Assembly (NCBI GenBank): GCA_002083615.1
Contig: MSXO01000068.1
Location: 1 to 14,105 of the forward strand
Origin: Proteobacteria bacterium ST_bin11
GTDB lineage: Bacteria > Pseudomonadota > Gammaproteobacteria > Methylococcales > Methylomonadaceae
Length of the DNA: 14,105 nucleotides
Reading direction: 5' to 3'
In this document: one piece after another, positions 1-6,454 of the stretch
How positions within the stretch are numbered: the stretch's first letter is position 1
Layout: every line of letters starts with the position of its first letter
Notes under the pieces: generated by a model
What the model was told of the DNA's origin: nothing
Database searches by the model: none
What the model saw: the letters and a program-made list of their open reading frames with translations, nothing else
Position numbers and translations under genes: made by a program

Positions 1-236
1 TAAAATCAACAGCCTGCTAAAAGGATGACCCCCCACTATTCTCATGGCTATGGATGACCGCTTGCCGATGCGCATAATGGCTGCGGGCAAACGGGTACTC
101 GCTGGCTCAACCGATTTTCTAGGAATGAAAGCAAACTCACTTTCTGTCAGAGATGGTCCTGGTGGCCCCAAAAATTCTCAATCGTTTGGCGCTTCGTGGT
201 AAATTTTGGCCTGTTCCTTATTTCGTTGGTTCCGCT
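1..236. other. Region upstream of fumarase, no gene recognised
   Basis: This stretch runs from the window edge to the chosen fumarase start. A 52-codon reading frame on + (44-202) begins at an ATG and ends at TAA, but it has no Shine-Dalgarno, no recognisable motif and runs past the alternative fumarase start at 153, so I do not call it. A small inverted repeat, GAAAG and CTTTC, lies around 127-145. No convincing -35/-10 pair is visible. The fumarase promoter is presumably here or further left, but that is inference. Confidence 0.5.
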
Positions 237-1757
237 ATGACCACCATTCGCCAAGACGATTTCATCCAAAGCATCGCTGATGCTTTGCAATACATCTCCT
301 ATTACCACCCGCAGGATTTCATTCAAGCTTTGCATGCGGCTTATCAGAAAGAGCAAGGCCCGGCCGCGAAAGATGCGATGGCGCAAATCCTGATCAATTC
401 GCGGATGTGCGCCGAAGGCCGACGACCGATTTGCCAGGATACCGGCATCGTCACGGTGTTTTTGAAAATAGGTATGGAGGTGCGCTGGGACGCAAAGTTG
501 GGTATCAGCGACATGGTCAACGAAGGCGTACGTCGAGCTTATCTGCATCCAGATAACCTGCTACGGGCTTCGATCCTATCCGACCCAGCCGGTAAGCGCA
601 TCAATACCCAAGACAACACCCCGGCGGTCGTCCACATGGAACTGGTGCCTGGCGACACAGTGGACGTGGAAGTCGCCGCGAAAGGCGGCGGCTCGGAAGC
701 CAAATCCAAATTCGTGATGCTCAACCCGGCCGACAGCATCGTCGATTGGGTGATGAAAACCGTACCCACCATGGGCGCCGGCTGGTGCCCGCCTGGCATC
801 TTGGGTATCGGCATCGGCGGCACCGCCGAGAAGGCCATGCTCCTGGCTAAGCAAGCTTGCATGGGCTCTATCGACATCCAGGACTTGATCGCGCTCGGCC
901 CCAGCAACGCGTTGGAAGAATTACGACTGGAGTTGTACGACAAGGTGAATGCACTGGGCATAGGCGCGCAAGGTTTGGGCGGCCTGACCACGGTGCTGGA
1001 TGTAAAAATCCTCGACTACCCAACCCACGCGGCCAACAAGCCAGTGGCGATGATCCCCAACTGCGCGGCCACCAGGCATGCACATTTCGTATTGGACGGC
1101 TCGGGCCCAGCCGTATTAACGCCCCCCAAATTATCGGACTGGCCAGAAATCACGCAATCTGCCAGCACGGCGCGCCGCGTCAATATCGATGGTCTGACCA
1201 AGCAAGACGTCGCCGACTGGAAACCCGGCGAAACCTTGTTGCTGAGCGGCACCGTATTGACCGGCCGCGATGCCGCACACAAGCGCATCGTCGATCTGTT
1301 GAACAAAGGCGAGTCCTTACCGAACGGCGTCGATTTAAAAGACAAATTCATTTATTACGTCGGCCCGGTCGATGCGGTGCGTGACGAAGTGGTTGGCCCG
1401 GCAGGTCCGACTACAGCCACCCGAATGGACAGCTTTACCGACACCGTGCTGGAAAAAACCGGTCTGCTGGGCATGATAGGCAAATCGGAACGCGGCCCAG
1501 TAGCGATAACGGCCATTGCCAAGCACCAAGCCGTCTATTTGATCGCGGTCGGCGGGGCGGCTTATTTAGTCTCCAAGGCCATTAAGCAGGCGCGGGTCGT
1601 GGCCTTTCCCGAGCTAGGTATGGAAGCGATTCACGAATTTGTGGTGGAAGATATGCCGGTGACGGTGGCGGTCGATAGTCGTGGAGAGTCGATTCACAAT
1701 ACCGCACCGAAGGAATGGCAATCAAAAATCGGCAAAATTCCGGTGGTGTTGGCGTAA
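237..1757 (+). CDS. Class I fumarate hydratase ([4Fe-4S], single-chain)
   Basis: Catalyses reversible hydration of fumarate to malate in the cytosolic TCA cycle, using an oxygen-sensitive [4Fe-4S] cluster. The protein is 506 residues from this start. The N-terminal (alpha-type) domain carries the three expected cluster cysteines, C66 (ICQDTG), C184 (GAGWCPPG) and C276 (PNCAATRHAH). Their spacing of 118 and 92 closely follows the 119 and 94 of known class I fumarases. AKGGGSE near residue 149 is the substrate-binding loop. The C-terminal (beta-type) domain has SGTVLTGRDAAH and GPTTATRMD. A longer frame opens at ATG 153, but its extra 28 residues look unlike the family, whereas MTTIRQDDFIQSIADALQYI matches the usual N-terminus. 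Neither start has a clear Shine-Dalgarno. It stands alone and converges on the Uma2 gene. Tartrate dehydratase is the other family option, but the fused chain favours fumarase. I leave the symbol blank because fumA and fumB cannot be separated. Confidence 0.95.
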   Translation: MTTIRQDDFIQSIADALQYISYYHPQDFIQALHAAYQKEQGPAAKDAMAQILINSRMCAEGRRPICQDTGIVTVFLKIGMEVRWDAKLGISDMVNEGVRRAYLHPDNLLRASILSDPAGKRINTQDNTPAVVHMELVPGDTVDVEVAAKGGGSEAKSKFVMLNPADSIVDWVMKTVPTMGAGWCPPGILGIGIGGTAEKAMLLAKQACMGSIDIQDLIALGPSNALEELRLELYDKVNALGIGAQGLGGLTTVLDVKILDYPTHAANKPVAMIPNCAATRHAHFVLDGSGPAVLTPPKLSDWPEITQSASTARRVNIDGLTKQDVADWKPGETLLLSGTVLTGRDAAHKRIVDLLNKGESLPNGVDLKDKFIYYVGPVDAVRDEVVGPAGPTTATRMDSFTDTVLEKTGLLGMIGKSERGPVAITAIAKHQAVYLIAVGGAAYLVSKAIKQARVVAFPELGMEAIHEFVVEDMPVTVAVDSRGESIHNTAPKEWQSKIGKIPVVLA

Positions 1758-1777
1758 GTTATAAGTAGATCGGAAAA

Positions 1778-1804
1778 TTAGAGACGCAGGGATCGCGTCT
1801 CTAA
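1778..1804 (-). terminator. Perfect 10-bp hairpin between convergent genes
   Basis: TTAGAGACGC (1778-1787) and GCGTCTCTAA (1795-1804) are exact reverse complements around a 7-nt loop. Read on the - strand, the stem is followed by AATTTTCC, a short T-run, so it fits best as the intrinsic terminator of the Uma2 gene, whose TAG stop (1801-1803) lies inside the stem. On the + strand it sits 20 nt past the fumarase stop without a T-tail, where it may still protect the 3' end. The bidirectional role is inferred. Confidence 0.7.
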
Positions 1805-2370
1805 GCCACATCGTCGAACGCTATCCCCTCATAAATTTCGGCAACGGCCAATTCCAAGCCAATAGACTGCAACACTGCACGATCATCGGCTCGATAAAGC
1901 CGTAAATCCCATTGATTGTCGCGGCTATAGCATTCGACGCGTTGTGTGTCTTGAGCAATCAGCACGTATTCTTCCAGACTGGATAGTTTGCGGTAATGGT
2001 GAAACTTTTCGGCGCGGTCGTAGCGTTCGGTGGTATCAGATAACACTTCGATAATCAACTTCGGCTGGCTGTTGTAATGTTCGGAGGTGTCGGTCGCAGA
2101 ACAGGTAATATGCAAATCCGGGTAAAAGAAACAGTCATCCTGGGCGGTTTGGACATTCACCTTCATATCTGAATTGAAAACCCGACAAGGTGTGCCGCGT
2201 AAATGCGAAAAAACCAACCCAGACAGGTTCATGCTGATAATGTTGTGTGACCTTTTCGCCCCTGCCATCGCATAAACATCACCATTAATATATTCGTGCT
2301 TGATGTCACTGACCAATTCGCCTTGCAGATAATCCGCCACGCTGATCGATAATTTTTCCGCTAACGCCAT
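1801..2370 (-). CDS. Uma2-family (DUF820) putative PD-(D/E)XK endonuclease
   Basis: A 189-residue protein of the Uma2/DUF820 family, which has a restriction-endonuclease-like fold. No well-established cellular role is known to me for the family. The family pattern is clear: KHEYINGDVYAMAG at 24-37, a motif-II aspartate in FYPDL (D85), then KLIIEVLSDTTERYDRAEKF at 104-123, giving E108 and K122 as likely catalytic residues. SLEEYVLI at 131-138 is the usual C-terminal strand. Length is normal and the frame is intact. The start has a good Shine-Dalgarno, GAGGA about 7 nt upstream of ATG. It has no partner gene or methyltransferase nearby, so it is not part of a visible restriction system. Uma2 genes often occur as scattered, expanded paralogues in cyanobacteria and other bacteria, so this may be one of several in the genome. 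Nuclease activity is inferred from the fold only. Confidence 0.88.
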   Translation of the reverse strand: MALAEKLSISVADYLQGELVSDIKHEYINGDVYAMAGAKRSHNIISMNLSGLVFSHLRGTPCRVFNSDMKVNVQTAQDDCFFYPDLHITCSATDTSEHYNSQPKLIIEVLSDTTERYDRAEKFHHYRKLSSLEEYVLIAQDTQRVECYSRDNQWDLRLYRADDRAVLQSIGLELAVAEIYEGIAFDDVA

Positions 2371-2455
2371 TTACGTTTCCTCGTGTTCGCCTACCTGTGA
2401 TTTTAGCGGCTACCGGCGTTAAGCGATAGCACCGAACCAAAACCATGCACTGTAC

Positions 2456-2474
2456 CCGGCTGCCGATTAGCCGG
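2456..2474. repeat. Small inverted repeat in the Uma2/AraC divergent gap
   Basis: CCGGCT (2456-2461) and AGCCGG (2469-2474) are exact reverse complements around 7 nt. They lie between the divergent Uma2 and AraC-type genes, about 50 nt before the AraC start. It could be an operator or a leader hairpin. Six base pairs is short enough to arise by chance. Confidence 0.3.
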
Positions 2475-2523
2475 CATGAATAATAATGGCTAAACTCAAA
2501 ACGTCTTTTCCGCTTGGTCTGCC

Positions 2524-3528
2524 ATGCAAATCGCTTCTTTATTATTCATCGGGTTTTCTTTGGGCGCGGCACTGTTGTTAATCGTCGGTAAGCTCTTGCA
2601 GCGCCAGGAATTGCAACGCGAGTCTGCGCCATGGGCCGGATTTTTGTTGATCGCCGGCTTGGCAGGTATTCAAATCCTGCATCTGGGCTGGATATTGAGC
2701 CGATTCGATTACCTGCACTCATCGCTGTATTTGCTACTGCTATACAGCATCGCCCCCAGCTTTTATTTCTACAGTCGCCAACTATTGCTTACCCAAGTTC
2801 ACTGTCGCTGGCACGACGGCCTGCACGTTTTACCTTTAGTATTGTGCTTTTGCTTGCCTTACCACCTGGCCTTACCCGGTGCATTTTTAATTGGCAGCGG
2901 CTATTTACTCTGGCTGGCAAAAACGGTCTATGCGTTGCGCGAACAACGCCGGCGTTTTCATCTGGAGCTGTTGGCGTTGGGGACTTTGTTTGCGATTGCC
3001 CTGGCGGTGTTGGTGTTGGGTTTTATTTGGCCCTTGCTCAATGAAACCGACTTTATCGGCGCTTACAGTATCTTGATTGGTATGGCGTTTTTTGCGGTGG
3101 CGTTGACCCTGCTGCGTTTCCCCGGCATCGCCGCCGACGTGTCGGAAGCGGTGCAAGCGGCTTATGCGGAATCGACATTAAAAAATGTAGATAAGTCCGC
3201 AGTGTTGGCCAAGCTCGACGTGTTGATGACACAGGACAAACTATATGCGTTGGAAACCCTGAATCTAGCCCTGCTGGCCGAGCAATTGGAGGTGAGTCAG
3301 CATCAGTTGTCGGAGCTGATCAATACCGAATTTCAACAAGGCTTTTCCCGCTATATCCGCGAGCAGCGCATAGCCGCAGCGAAACAACTGTTATTGGCAG
3401 AACCCAACGCATCGGTATTGTCGATAGGCTTGACGGTGGGCTTTAGTACCCAGTCCAATTTTTACGCGGCGTTTCGCGATATCGTCGGTGTGGCGCCAGG
3501 ACAATATCGAAAAACACATACCGGCTAA
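2524..3528 (+). CDS. Membrane-anchored AraC-family transcriptional regulator
   Basis: A 334-residue protein with two halves. Residues 1-200 hold about seven hydrophobic segments, roughly 3-23, 38-58, 66-84, 100-117, 119-135, 147-171 and 178-198. Residues 225-331 form an AraC-type double helix-turn-helix, with LNLALLAEQLEVSQHQLSEL as the first HTH and the family signature around 301-330 (IGLTVGFSTQSNFYAAF, then GVAPGQYRK). This multi-TM plus AraC architecture is known among annotated AraC proteins. The membrane half presumably senses a ligand or membrane state while the C-terminus binds DNA at the inner membrane. The ATG at 2524 has no Shine-Dalgarno (upstream GGTCTGCC), so translation may be weak. 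It ends 162 nt before the SDR operon on the same strand, which makes that operon its most likely target. No terminator is visible between them, so partial read-through is possible. The ligand is unknown. Confidence 0.88.
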   Translation: MQIASLLFIGFSLGAALLLIVGKLLQRQELQRESAPWAGFLLIAGLAGIQILHLGWILSRFDYLHSSLYLLLLYSIAPSFYFYSRQLLLTQVHCRWHDGLHVLPLVLCFCLPYHLALPGAFLIGSGYLLWLAKTVYALREQRRRFHLELLALGTLFAIALAVLVLGFIWPLLNETDFIGAYSILIGMAFFAVALTLLRFPGIAADVSEAVQAAYAESTLKNVDKSAVLAKLDVLMTQDKLYALETLNLALLAEQLEVSQHQLSELINTEFQQGFSRYIREQRIAAAKQLLLAEPNASVLSIGLTVGFSTQSNFYAAFRDIVGVAPGQYRKTHTG

Positions 3529-3555
3529 AGAAAAAACTCCATTTTTATCATTTTG

Positions 3556-3580
3556 TAAATATACATGACGTTGATATTTA
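3556..3580. promoter_or_regulatory. 7-11-7 inverted repeat, candidate operator for the SDR operon
   Basis: TAAATAT (3556-3562) and ATATTTA (3574-3580) are perfect reverse complements around an 11-nt spacer, about 110 nt before the SDR start. The surrounding 3540-3610 is clearly more AT-rich than the flanking genes. This is the only conspicuous symmetry between the AraC-type gene and the operon. It may be a regulator site or part of a promoter. No clean sigma-70 pair could be fixed, since TTGATA at 3571 lacks a well-spaced -10. The role is inferred. Confidence 0.4.
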
Positions 3581-3690
3581 TGGGTTTATATCCAGCGTAA
3601 ATTATTTATATTCCTGTCCTATCAATCTGGAAGCTCGTCCAAATTGCTGTCGTTAACCTGCTCCTGCCTCTCAACTTTTGGAGCAAAACC

Positions 3691-4980
3691 ATGAATATTC
3701 TATTAACCGGCGCGACCGGTTTTATCGGCAACGCCGTACTACGCGAATTGCTGCGACAGGGTCACCGGATCACGGCCTGTTGTCGTCACCCCGAACAGCT
3801 GCTGATCGATCATCCAAACCTGACCCCATTAAAATTGGACTTCGCCAAGGCCGGTGCAATCGACTCCTGGCTGCCGCATCTGCAAGCTATCGATGCAATC
3901 ATCAACTGCGTCGGCATTATTGCCGAGAACAAAAACCAGAGCTTTGCCCAATTGCACACCCAAGCACCCGTAGCCTTATTTGAGGCAGGTGCCCAAGCAG
4001 GGGTAAAAAAGATCGTGCAACTTTCAGCTCTTGGTGCCGATGCGGATGCGGAATCGGCTTACCACCTGAGTAAAAAAGCCGCAGACGTCGCCTTACAGGA
4101 ATTGGTCGTGGATTGGTTTGTGTTGCAGCCGTCGCTGGTTTACGGCCACGGCGGGCAAAGTAGTGGCTTGTTTCATGCCTTTGCGGCCTTACCAGTGCAC
4201 TTGCTACCGGATGGTGGACGCCAGTTTTTACAACCCATTCATATTGACGATGTAGCGGCTACGGTCTGTCGTTGTCTTGAGCCCGCTGTATCTGGCCGTA
4301 AGACCTTGGCCTTGGTTGGCCCCAGTCCGATAACTTATGCGGACTGGCTGCAAGGGCTTAGGCGGCGACTGGGCAAACCCAAGACAAAAACGTGCTCCAT
4401 TCCTTACCACTATGCGTTGATCATGGCGGGTTTTGGCAAATGGCTGGGCGAGCCGATTTTGAGCAAAGACAACGTAGCGATGCTGAATCGAGGTAATTGC
4501 GCAGATCCGGGCCATCTCACTCAGTTTTTGGGTCGAGCGCCCGTCAACTTGAACGAGCAATGGTTCGAACAAGCGGCCAGCCAAGCCGAGCGTTGGCATG
4601 CGGGTTTGTATTTTCTCAAGCCTTTGCTGCGATACACGATTGCCTTCGTCTGTTTATGGAGCGGTATCACCTCGCTGTTTTTCTATCCGCATCAGCTCAG
4701 TTATCAGTTGCTGGAACCGCTCGGGATCAACGGCTTGGGCGCGCCAATGGCTTTATACGGTTTGGCGGCAATGGATATTGCCTTGGGTCTGGCAACTTTA
4801 GCGCGGTTTCGGATCAACAAACTGCTGCTTTGGCAGTTCTGGATCGTCCTGGGCTATAGCCTGGTAGTGGCGTTGCGCTTGCCGGAGTTTGTTTTCCACC
4901 CGTTCGGCCCACTACTGAAAAACCTGCCGTTTTTAATGTGTTTGTTGATGGTTAGAGCAATCGAAGGAGAACAGTCATGA
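3691..4980 (+). CDS. Atypical SDR oxidoreductase fused to a DoxX-like membrane domain
   Basis: A 429-residue two-domain protein. Residues 1-300 are an atypical short-chain dehydrogenase of the NDUFA9-like type. They have the nucleotide-binding glycine motif TGATGFIG at 6-13, the strand INCVGIIAEN around 71-80, a YxxxK pair (Y124, K128 in YHLSKKA) and the downstream PIHIDDVA at 182-189 usual in these families. Residues 305-425 are hydrophobic, with about four membrane helices (313-331, 353-372, 378-397, 409-424), matching the DoxX-like domain often fused to such SDRs. It is therefore probably an inner-membrane-bound NAD(P)-dependent protein facing the cytosol. A good Shine-Dalgarno (GGAG, 7-nt spacer) fixes the ATG. 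The stop overlaps the next start by ATGA, showing translational coupling to the DUF2269 gene. The substrate is unknown. Quinone-, lipid- or sugar-related chemistry would all fit, and some members are structural rather than catalytic. Confidence 0.88.
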   Translation: MNILLTGATGFIGNAVLRELLRQGHRITACCRHPEQLLIDHPNLTPLKLDFAKAGAIDSWLPHLQAIDAIINCVGIIAENKNQSFAQLHTQAPVALFEAGAQAGVKKIVQLSALGADADAESAYHLSKKAADVALQELVVDWFVLQPSLVYGHGGQSSGLFHAFAALPVHLLPDGGRQFLQPIHIDDVAATVCRCLEPAVSGRKTLALVGPSPITYADWLQGLRRRLGKPKTKTCSIPYHYALIMAGFGKWLGEPILSKDNVAMLNRGNCADPGHLTQFLGRAPVNLNEQWFEQAASQAERWHAGLYFLKPLLRYTIAFVCLWSGITSLFFYPHQLSYQLLEPLGINGLGAPMALYGLAAMDIALGLATLARFRINKLLLWQFWIVLGYSLVVALRLPEFVFHPFGPLLKNLPFLMCLLMVRAIEGEQS

Positions 4981-5450
4981 TGTATTTATCGTTAAAATTG
5001 ATCCACATCCTCAGCGCCATCGTCCTGTTCGGCTTGGGTTCCGGCACGGTGTTTTACAAGGTAATGGCCGACAAAAGCGGCGATCATGCGGCAATCGCGA
5101 CAACCAGCAAACATGTAGTGTTGGCCGATTGGTGGTTCACCACACCGACCGTGATTATCCAGCCGCTAACCGGTGTCTTACTGGCCGAGCAATTGTCGGC
5201 CTCGTTCGGCGACGGCTGGCTGTGGTGGACATTGGTGCTGTATTTAATCACCGGGCTGTGCTGGTTGCCGGTGGTGATTTTGCAGATCCGCATGCGCGAC
5301 ATCGCCGTCCAGTCACTGGCCCAAGGCCGAGCCTTACCTTATCTGTACCACTACTATGCCAAGATTTGGCTATGGTTGGGTGTGCCGGCTTTCTTCGGCA
5401 TGATAGGCATCACCACCTTGATGGTATTTCACAACTCACTCTGGAGCTAA
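4977..5450 (+). CDS. DUF2269-family integral membrane protein
   Basis: A 157-residue protein that I recognise as DUF2269, a membrane family of unknown function. It has four hydrophobic segments, about 4-24, 55-72, 82-103 and 128-150. Features include an early histidine (H10, KLIHILSA), H46 after the first helix, a WWxxP turn near 52-57 and a C-terminal YHYYAKIWLWLGVPAFFGMI block. The start ATG lies inside the last codons of the SDR gene (ATGA overlap) and is preceded by AAGGAGA, so the two are translationally coupled and probably made together. DUF2269 proteins often neighbour redox-type proteins, which agrees with a membrane partner for the SDR-DoxX protein. That partnership is inference. 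Whether the histidines hold a cofactor cannot be told from this sequence. Confidence 0.85.
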   Translation: MMYLSLKLIHILSAIVLFGLGSGTVFYKVMADKSGDHAAIATTSKHVVLADWWFTTPTVIIQPLTGVLLAEQLSASFGDGWLWWTLVLYLITGLCWLPVVILQIRMRDIAVQSLAQGRALPYLYHYYAKIWLWLGVPAFFGMIGITTLMVFHNSLWS

Positions 5451-5453
5451 GCC

Positions 5454-6035
5454 ATGTTTGTGTCATTAATGCAAAAAGTATTGGGCGACGACTGGCAACA
5501 TCTGCCGGAAGTGATTCAAAGACATTACCGAATTTGCAACGGCCAACAAAGTCGGCTCGTGGGTAAGATGGAAATAGGCTATCCAATTTATCTGTTTCCG
5601 TTGATTTGGCTGATTCATTTATTTGGCGGCTTGTTGCTGTGGCGTGGGCAGGCTGCACAGGCCGAAGTGGACAAGGCCGCCGACGGCGAACTATTGCATT
5701 GGCATAGGACGATGACTTACGCCGATGGTAAAACTGATTGCTTCAGTTCCAGGATGAGTTATGCGGCTGACCACGAGTTAGTCGAACTCATAGGCTTTGG
5801 CTTTGGTTTGCGCTTGAACGTCAGCGTCAGGAACGGCGAATTGCTGTATTGCAGCAATGGCCATTTCTGGCAATGCGGTTCGCTACGCATGAACATTCCG
5901 GATTGGTTGTTACTCGGTTCGGCAAGCATCAGCGAACGTGCAATTTCTGAGGACGAGTTCTATCTGGACTTCAGCATCCGCCATCCCTGGTGGGGTGTCA
6001 GTTATTACTACCGGGGTAATTTTCGTTATCGCTGA
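5454..6035 (+). CDS. DUF4166 domain-containing protein
   Basis: A 193-residue protein matching the DUF4166 pattern: an N-terminal LMQKVLGDDWQHLPEVIQRHY, a region with paired tryptophans (LLHWHRTMTYADG, 80-92), the aromatic repeat HFWQCG at 137-142, and the end HPWWGVSYYYRGNF at 177-190. The fold is unknown to me but probably soluble or membrane-associated. One hydrophobic stretch, about 43-64, could be a helix or a buried core. It starts 3 nt after the DUF2269 stop with a good Shine-Dalgarno (GGAG, 7-nt spacer), so it is the third gene of the operon. DUF4166 domains also occur fused to, or next to, SDR-type oxidoreductases, which supports a shared function here. No catalytic residues can be named. 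It is the last gene before a convergent gap. Confidence 0.85.
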   Translation: MFVSLMQKVLGDDWQHLPEVIQRHYRICNGQQSRLVGKMEIGYPIYLFPLIWLIHLFGGLLLWRGQAAQAEVDKAADGELLHWHRTMTYADGKTDCFSSRMSYAADHELVELIGFGFGLRLNVSVRNGELLYCSNGHFWQCGSLRMNIPDWLLLGSASISERAISEDEFYLDFSIRHPWWGVSYYYRGNFRYR

Positions 6036-6172
6036 TAATGGGTTAGCGTTTGGCAATGACGTTAAGTCAAGATTTGCACTTGCTGCAGCTTGGAGTTTAT
6101 TCGCCCTTTGACGCCCTTACTCCGAATCAATCGGAACCAACAAGTTGTTAGCAGAGGGGCATTGGCGCTACC

Positions 6173-6210
6173 GGAAGGGCACTGACAGGCTGAATGTAGA
6201 GTGTCCTTCC
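6173..6210. repeat. 11-bp inverted repeat with a 16-nt loop
   Basis: GGAAGGGCACT (6173-6183) pairs with AGTGTCCTTCC (6200-6210), with a single G:T position. On the + strand RNA that position is a G-U wobble, so the hairpin forms best in that direction, downstream of the DUF4166 gene. No T-run follows on either strand, so it is not a classical intrinsic terminator. Confidence 0.6.
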
Positions 6211-6377
6211 CAAGTATAAGCGTCCTGGGTATATCGGCAAGGACTCTGGTTACCGTTTTGCAAGCAGGCCCAATTAATTGCAGCCAGGTCGCTAAACCGG
6301 AGGAACTTAAGCGTTAAGGCCTGCCAACCAGGCAAATGTCTCCAGCGGCAATCGCTCGCAGGCATGCAGTGAGGAGC

Positions 6378-6404
6378 AACAAAACCAAGAGGCGTTTACC
6401 GCCT
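6378..6404 (-). terminator. Possible terminator of the ene-reductase gene
   Basis: On the - strand, AGGCG-GTAAA-CGCCT (6404-6390) forms a GC-rich 5-bp stem, followed by CTTGGTTTTGTTG, which is T-rich but not a pure run. It begins about 50 nt after the ene-reductase stop. The short stem makes this only a moderate candidate. Confidence 0.4.
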
Positions 6405-6454
6405 GTTCGCGGCTGTGAGTGCCACACGGAATCAACTTTATTGCTGCTTCTTAG

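Larger units (their letters stand above)
6036..6454. other. Non-coding gap between convergent genes, with hairpins
   Basis: This gap of about 420 nt separates the DUF4166 gene from the ene-reductase. A 65-codon frame on - (6168-6365) has an ATG but no Shine-Dalgarno and no recognised family. It overlaps a long hairpin at 6173-6210, so I do not call it a gene. Other small symmetries include GTCCT/AGGAC near 6220-6245, CTTAAGCGTTAAG around 6306-6318, and AGGCG/CGCCT at 6390-6404. The amount of structure suggests an RNA 3' end, a small RNA or a decayed repeat, none of which I can prove. Confidence 0.45.

Noticed and set aside
44..202. 52-codon frame on + before fumarase
   Set aside because: It has no Shine-Dalgarno and no recognisable motif, and it overlaps the alternative fumarase start.
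153..236. Upstream ATG extending fumarase by 28 residues
   Set aside because: The extra residues do not resemble the family N-terminus, and no ribosome site precedes ATG 153.
3529..3560. Possible terminator after the AraC-type gene (AAAAA and TTTTT)
   Set aside because: The stem would be A-T only, with no GC core.
6168..6365. 65-codon frame on - in the convergent gap
   Set aside because: It lacks a ribosome site, overlaps the 6173-6210 hairpin and matches no family I know.
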